A DNA stretch of 64,000 nucleotides from assembly GCF_002205795.1 (NCBI RefSeq), contig NZ_NIUY01000003.1:124001-188000 (forward strand). Direction: 5' to 3'. The translations under genes were made by a program, and so were the position numbers. Every line of letters begins with the position of its first letter. Positions within the stretch are counted from its first letter, which is position 1. The notes under the pieces were generated by a model. The model was given only the letters and a program-made list of their open reading frames with translations, was not told the DNA's origin and ran no database searches. Source of the stretch: Chryseobacterium sp. VAUSW3 (GTDB lineage Bacteria; Bacteroidota; Bacteroidia; Flavobacteriales; Weeksellaceae). Positions 59,811 to 64,000 of the stretch are shown here, piece by piece.

Positions 59811-60020
59811 ATGAAAACAAGAACGATTCACGCCGTAGCCGGCACCATGATTTTAGTAAGCCTGCTTTTGGGGAATTTTGTACACCAGAATTGGTTTTTC
59901 CTTACCGGATTTGTAGGCATTAACCTTTTTCAGTCGGCTTTTACCAACTGGTGTTTGCTTGGGAATATTCTGGAGAAATTCGGAATTAAAGACAGCGCCG
60001 GCGACAGCTGCTGCTCGTAA
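59811..60020 (+). CDS. DUF2892 small membrane protein
   Basis: A 69-residue protein with two hydrophobic spans (AVAGTMILVSLLLGNFV; WFFLTGFVGINLFQSAF) and an end with CLLGNILEKFG and CC (DSCCS). It is related in layout to the DUF2892 gene at 50396. 19 bp after the PII-like gene, and probably transcribed with it. Confidence 0.8.
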   Translation: MKTRTIHAVAGTMILVSLLLGNFVHQNWFFLTGFVGINLFQSAFTNWCLLGNILEKFGIKDSAGDSCCS

Positions 60021-60050
60021 TTTAAGTCATTTAAATATCCAGATTTCCGT

Positions 60051-61133
60051 TCACTCAAATTCTTCGAAAGGGATTTTGAGCTGAACGGAAATCTGTTTTT
60101 TTTCCTGGGTGTTGAGGTTAGAAAGTGAAAGGCCGAGCAAGCGTACCGGTTTGTCGAAAGGGCGAAGCTCCCAGAGTTTCTGTGCGGTTTCAAAGAAATC
60201 CGTCGCACCGTCAAAATATACTTCCTGGGTTTTACTGCGGGTGTATTGGGTAAAATCTTTGTACTTGATTTTCAGCGTTAAAGATTTTCCTTTGATCTCT
60301 TTTTTCGCTAGCCGGATTTCCAGTTCTTCACTGATGAGCTGAAGCTGTTTAAAAACCGAATCTTCATCGAGCAGATTCTCCCAAAAAGTTTCTTCCACCG
60401 CGACACTTTTCTGGATACGGTGCGGTTTTACCTCACTTTTATGAATGCCGCGCACCACATTGTAGTAATAGTTTCCGGATTTTCCGAAAAGGCGGATAAG
60501 TTCTTCCAGAGATTTTTTCTTAAGGTCTGCACCTTTGAAGATGTGCATTTCGTGCATTCTGTTGGCGGTTACTTTTCCGATTCCGTAGAATTTCTCTATG
60601 GGAAGTTCTTCCATAAACTTCAGAATTTGGGTGGGATGAATGGTTTTCTGCCCGTTGGGTTTGTTGTAATCTGAAGCGACTTTTGCCAGAAATTTATTCA
60701 CCGAAATTCCTGCCGAAGCCGTGAGACCGGTTTCCTCAAAAATCCTTTGTCTGATTTCTCTGGCGATGTCGTTGGCCGATTCTATTCCTTTTTTATTTTC
60801 AGTAACATCCAGATACGCTTCGTCCAGCGACAGCGGTTCCACCAGATCGGTGTATTCATAAAATATGGTCCGGATTTGCTGCGAAATTTCTTTGTACCGC
60901 TGAAATCTTGGCTTTACGACGATAAGTTGCGGACATTTCTCGAGCGCCATTCTCCCCGGCATTGCAGAACGGACTCCGAATTTCCGGGCTTCATAACTTG
61001 CAGCTGCCACCACGCCATACTGGCCGCCACCCACCGCAATGGGTTTTCCGCGGAGCTCCGGATTGTCGTGCTGTTCTACGGAGGCGTAGAACGCGTCCAT
61101 ATCGACATGAATGATTTTGCGTTGGGGTAGCAT
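60051..61133 (-). CDS. dinB: DNA polymerase IV
   Basis: A 360-residue Y-family polymerase that bypasses lesions. Seen: IIHVDMDAFYASVEQHDNPEL (in part), the second metal motif LSLDEAYLDVTENKKG, GISVNKFLAKVASDYNKPNG and the little-finger region. Length is normal. No beta-clamp motif was checked closely. Single gene. Confidence 0.94.
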   Translation of the reverse strand: MLPQRKIIHVDMDAFYASVEQHDNPELRGKPIAVGGGQYGVVAAASYEARKFGVRSAMPGRMALEKCPQLIVVKPRFQRYKEISQQIRTIFYEYTDLVEPLSLDEAYLDVTENKKGIESANDIAREIRQRIFEETGLTASAGISVNKFLAKVASDYNKPNGQKTIHPTQILKFMEELPIEKFYGIGKVTANRMHEMHIFKGADLKKKSLEELIRLFGKSGNYYYNVVRGIHKSEVKPHRIQKSVAVEETFWENLLDEDSVFKQLQLISEELEIRLAKKEIKGKSLTLKIKYKDFTQYTRSKTQEVYFDGATDFFETAQKLWELRPFDKPVRLLGLSLSNLNTQEKKQISVQLKIPFEEFE

Positions 61134-61387
61134 GAAGCAAAATTAAGAAATTTGCTTTTCGGAAAAGAGCATAAAAAAAAAACTGATGATCCGACGGTTG
61201 AACTTTTGCAAATTCTGTCGCTGAATCATCGGTTGAAGTTTTTAGTTATGTTTGGGCTTCAGGTACTGATTTCAGATTAAATTCAAATTCCTCAGTTTTT
61301 GGGGTTTAGTTTTTTGTATCTGCAGAATCTTAAATCCCTAATCAATTTCCTGACTTGAATAAGCTGAATAATTAAAAGTGATAAATT
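61134..61387. other. Intergenic region, nothing identified
   Basis: 254 bp between dinB and lpxK with no gene, hairpin or repeat recognised apart from the short leader of dinB. Confidence 0.5.
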
Positions 61388-62416
61388 TTACCGGTTTTTC
61401 TCCACATAGCTGAGTACGGTGTTATTGAAGTCTTCTCTTTTATCGATATTTACGTTGATTGGCCAGTAATAAACCAGATCACGCAGATAATCAAAAGTTT
61501 TCAGCCTTACGTAATCTTTCTCGGTGGTAAGGATGATTTTATATTCGCCAAGTTTTTTGTATTCTGCGACAATGTTTTTAATGTCCTGATCGGTGAAATT
61601 ATGATGGTCTTTGAATTTGAGATGTTTCACCCGTTGAGAGAATTTCGCCAGGTGGTTGATTAAAGGCTTTGGATTGGCAATTCCTGTAATCAGCAGGATG
61701 TCGTAATAACTCAGATTATTATCGGGCAGCATTTTATCTCTGCTGTAAACATTCTCGTCGTAGCCAATGCTCGAAAAAAATACTTTCTGGTAATGCTGCG
61801 GTTTGATTCTCGAAATATAATACTGCTTGTTCTCTTCCGTTAAATCCTCCGGACATTTAGAGACCATGATGATCTGTGCGCGAGCTGCACCACTTCGGCT
61901 TTCGCGTAAGTCGCCTGCAGGAAGTACAAAATCTTTAAAATATGGATCGTTATAATCGGTCATCAGAATGTTGAATCCCGCTTTTATTTTACGGTGCTGG
62001 TATGCGTCATCCAGAATCAGAACATCTAGATCCATATCGTCAATCATCTTTTTAGCACCGGGCACCCTTTCTTCCGAAACCCCTATGACAAAACGGTTTT
62101 TGAAACGTTCGAACAACTGCATCGCCTCGTCTCCCACTGTTTTATAATTGCTGTCGTAATTGGTAATGCCGTAGCCTTTGGTCAGTCTTCCGTAACCGCG
62201 GGACAGGACTCCGGTTCTGTAATTTTTGGAGAGCAATTCTGCCAGATACATTACCATAGGAGATTTTCCGCTTCCGCCCACAGAAAGATTTCCGACATTG
62301 ATGATCGGAGTTTTAAATTTCGTCGATTTAGAAATTCCCCAATCATACATTACGTTTCTGATGCTTGTTACGAAATGATAACCAAGGGAAAAAGGGTAGA
62401 GATACCATCTTTTCAT
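61388..62416 (-). CDS. lpxK: Tetraacyldisaccharide 4'-kinase
   Basis: Phosphorylates the 4' position of the lipid A disaccharide, in the inner membrane. A 342-residue protein with P-loop NVGNLSVGGSGKSPMVMYLAELL (in part), an N-terminal amphipathic start (YPFSLGYHFVTSIRNV), LDVLILDDAYQHRK and IKAGFNILMTDYNDPYF. The start at 62416 (ATG) is preferred to the TTG at 62425, which would fall within the promoter box. Single gene. Confidence 0.93.
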   Translation of the reverse strand: MKRWYLYPFSLGYHFVTSIRNVMYDWGISKSTKFKTPIINVGNLSVGGSGKSPMVMYLAELLSKNYRTGVLSRGYGRLTKGYGITNYDSNYKTVGDEAMQLFERFKNRFVIGVSEERVPGAKKMIDDMDLDVLILDDAYQHRKIKAGFNILMTDYNDPYFKDFVLPAGDLRESRSGAARAQIIMVSKCPEDLTEENKQYYISRIKPQHYQKVFFSSIGYDENVYSRDKMLPDNNLSYYDILLITGIANPKPLINHLAKFSQRVKHLKFKDHHNFTDQDIKNIVAEYKKLGEYKIILTTEKDYVRLKTFDYLRDLVYYWPINVNIDKREDFNNTVLSYVEKNR

Positions 62417-62422
62417 AGGCTG

Positions 62423-62430
62423 CAAAAATA
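62423..62430 (-). promoter_or_regulatory. lpxK -7 promoter box
   Basis: TATTTTTG on the minus strand, matching TAnnTTTG, 6 bp before the lpxK ATG; the transcript would be almost leaderless. Confidence 0.35.
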
Positions 62431-62553
62431 GGGATTTTTCGGAGTAAAGAAAAGTCAGGTTTCACTAATTTTTCATGAAATGACGATGTTTTATTTTTGA
62501 GGATCTTAAGGATAATAATTAGGCGCTACCACGCTAATTTTAAACATTTTGTT

Positions 62554-62561
62554 TAAATTTG
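62554..62561 (+). promoter_or_regulatory. ddl -7 promoter box
   Basis: TAAATTTG, matching TAnnTTTG, 19 bp before the ddl start. Confidence 0.4.
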
Positions 62562-62580
62562 CTAGATTAGATTAAAAGGC

Positions 62581-63567
62581 ATGAAAAAGAAAAATGTAGC
62601 CGTAGTAATGGGTGGATATTCCGATGAGTACAAGGTTTCCCTGAAAAGCGGACAGCTTATTTACGATTCCCTGGACCGTGATTTATACAACGTATATAAA
62701 GTCGTAATCCTGAAAGACGAATGGTATTTCGTAGACGACAGAGACCAGAATCTGCCCATCAATAAAGCAGATTTTTCGGTCACCCTTGAAAGTGATTACA
62801 AAGTGAAATTTGATGTATGTTTCAATATCATTCATGGGAAACCGGGCGAAAATGGTGAACTGCAGGCTTATTGGGACACTATCGGACAAAAATATACCGG
62901 CTGCGGTTTTTACCAAAGTGCCTTAACTTTCAATAAAAAAGATACCCTCGCGGTGCTTTCAAAATACGGAATCCCTTCTGCCAAAAGTGTTTATCTGAGA
63001 AAAGGAGACTCATATAATGCTGATGAAATTATCGCAGAGCTGAACCTTCCACTGTTTGTAAAGCCCAATCAAAGCGGTTCTTCCCTTGGTATTTCTAAAG
63101 TAAAAGTAAAAGAAGATTTTGCTAAAGCAGTAGATTTTGCCTTTGCGGAGGACGACGAAATTTTAATAGAAAGTTTCCTGAACGGTATGGAGGTTTCGGT
63201 GGGCGTTGTAGATTTCAATGGGGAAACCATTGTTCTGGGAATTACAGAAATTGTTCCCCATAAAGAGTTTTTCGATTACGAAGCCAAATACGAAGGCGCT
63301 TCCGAAGAAATTACGCCGGCAAGAATTGATGAAGAAACCCGCAAAAAAGTGGAGGAAATTGCTAAAAAAGCCTATAATTCTTTAGGCATGAGCGGTTTCT
63401 CCCGAAGCGAATTCATCATTATGAACGGAATTCCGTACATGTTGGAAATGAATACCAATCCCGGATTTTCACCGGCTTCAATCCTGCCGCAGCAGGCAAA
63501 AATCTATGGAATATCCATTAAAGATTTATGCGGAAATGAGGTACAAAAAGCTTTGCAAAAAAATTAA
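62581..63567 (+). CDS. ddl: D-alanine--D-alanine ligase
   Basis: Joins two D-alanines for peptidoglycan. The 328-residue ATP-grasp enzyme has VVMGGYSDEYKVSLKSG at its N-terminus, FNIIHGKPGENGELQAYWDTIG (in part), LFVKPNQSGSSLGISKVK, and the metal-binding end YMLEMNTNPGFSPASILP. Length usual. coaD starts 11 bp after its stop, so the two are probably one operon. Confidence 0.96.
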   Translation: MKKKNVAVVMGGYSDEYKVSLKSGQLIYDSLDRDLYNVYKVVILKDEWYFVDDRDQNLPINKADFSVTLESDYKVKFDVCFNIIHGKPGENGELQAYWDTIGQKYTGCGFYQSALTFNKKDTLAVLSKYGIPSAKSVYLRKGDSYNADEIIAELNLPLFVKPNQSGSSLGISKVKVKEDFAKAVDFAFAEDDEILIESFLNGMEVSVGVVDFNGETIVLGITEIVPHKEFFDYEAKYEGASEEITPARIDEETRKKVEEIAKKAYNSLGMSGFSRSEFIIMNGIPYMLEMNTNPGFSPASILPQQAKIYGISIKDLCGNEVQKALQKN

Positions 63568-63578
63568 ACTGAAAAACT

Positions 63579-64000
63579 ATGAAAGTAGCTGTTTTTCCGG
63601 GTTCGTTTGACCCGATTACGCTTGGTCATTACGATATTGTGGAAAGAGCTGCCCCGCTTTTCGATAAGATCATTATTGCGATTGGCCAGAATTCACAGAA
63701 AAAATATATGTTCTCGCTGGAACAACGCGTAGAATTCATCAAGAAAACATTTGAAAAATTCCCGAATGTGGAGGTGGATCATTTTGAAGGTCTCACTATC
63801 GATTATTGCCACAGCAAAAATGTGAACTTTATTCTCCGCGGACTAAGAAATCCCGCAGATTTTGAGTTTGAAAAAGCCATTGCCCAAACAAACCGGGAAC
63901 TTACTAAAGAAAATAAGATTGAAACAATTTTTCTTTTAACTTCAGCGGGAAAATCATTTATCAGCAGCAGTATTGTACGAGAAATTATTACCTTCGGTGG
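63579..64000 (+). CDS. coaD: Phosphopantetheine adenylyltransferase, 3' end outside window
   Basis: The fourth step of CoA synthesis, adenylating phosphopantetheine. The first 140 codons are visible; the family has about 155. Seen: VFPGSFDPITLGHYDIVERA (nucleotidyltransferase HxGH site as TLGHYD), FEGLTIDYC, NFILRGLRNPADFEFEKAIAQTNREL (in part) and SSSIVREI near the end. The gene continues past the right edge. Confidence 0.95.
   Translation, partial: MKVAVFPGSFDPITLGHYDIVERAAPLFDKIIIAIGQNSQKKYMFSLEQRVEFIKKTFEKFPNVEVDHFEGLTIDYCHSKNVNFILRGLRNPADFEFEKAIAQTNRELTKENKIETIFLLTSAGKSFISSSIVREIITFG

Overview
The window looks like chromosome of a flavobacterium in the Chryseobacterium group (Bacteroidota, Weeksellaceae). 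Supporting signs are type IX secretion sorting domains (types A and B), many small SPII lipoproteins, A-rich leaders without Shine-Dalgarno motifs, and promoter -7 boxes of the TAnnTTTG type upstream of many genes. No rRNA, tRNA, CRISPR array, prophage or intact insertion sequence was seen. Both ends cut genes: a TPR protein at the left edge and coaD at the right edge.

Layout. 1-3.6 kb: TPR protein end, then nirK (copper nitrite reductase) with an FGE-fold lipoprotein and a SCO-type copper protein, all on the minus strand. 3.8-9.7 kb: secreted tail-collar protein plus T9SS cargo, guaB, and a sigma factor / anti-sigma-like / DUF4252-GIN cassette. 9.8-16.1 kb: higBA toxin-antitoxin, then a phenylacetate cluster (paaI, paaH, paaG, paaD, paaC, paaB) preceded by hutI and lacking paaA. 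16.3-19.5 kb: ruvB, PaiB-like FMN protein, MBL hydrolase, coaE. 19.6-24.5 kb: a 1629-residue T9SS type B surface protein. 24.7-32.3 kb: phosphodiesterase, alcohol dehydrogenase, Na+/H+ antiporter, barstar-like protein, cytoplasmic alpha-amylase, an SDR gene remnant, a PPOX protein and YceI.

32.7-45.5 kb: two histidine kinase / NarL-type response regulator pairs flanking a run of unassigned secreted or membrane proteins, then an unassigned secreted protein, a lipoprotein and an ELWxxDGT-repeat T9SS protein. Near-perfect 7-2-7 palindromes of the NarL type lie at a fixed distance from -7 boxes in front of the middle cluster and the second kinase, with a weaker version in front of the 40.7 kb gene. 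45.5-46.9 kb is accessory: a palindrome array, a large inverted repeat, a WYL protein without its DNA-binding half, and a non-coding stretch.

47.4-60.0 kb is the most interesting part: a probable reactive-sulfur detoxification island. It holds a rhodanese, a DUF3365 heme lipoprotein, TlpA, a rhodanese-thioredoxin fusion, thioredoxin, a DUF2892 protein, a CstB-like persulfide dioxygenase-rhodanese fusion, a methyltransferase, a Crp/Fnr-type regulator, and a complete TolC / adaptor / RND pump followed by a PII-like protein and a second DUF2892 protein. Three promoters in the island share one layout: a GTAAC-N4-GTTAC type palindrome, exactly 22 bp, then a -7 box. This is what a class II Crp/Fnr activator would use, and the Cys-containing regulator at 52841 is the obvious candidate. 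60.0-64.0 kb is housekeeping: dinB, lpxK, ddl, coaD.
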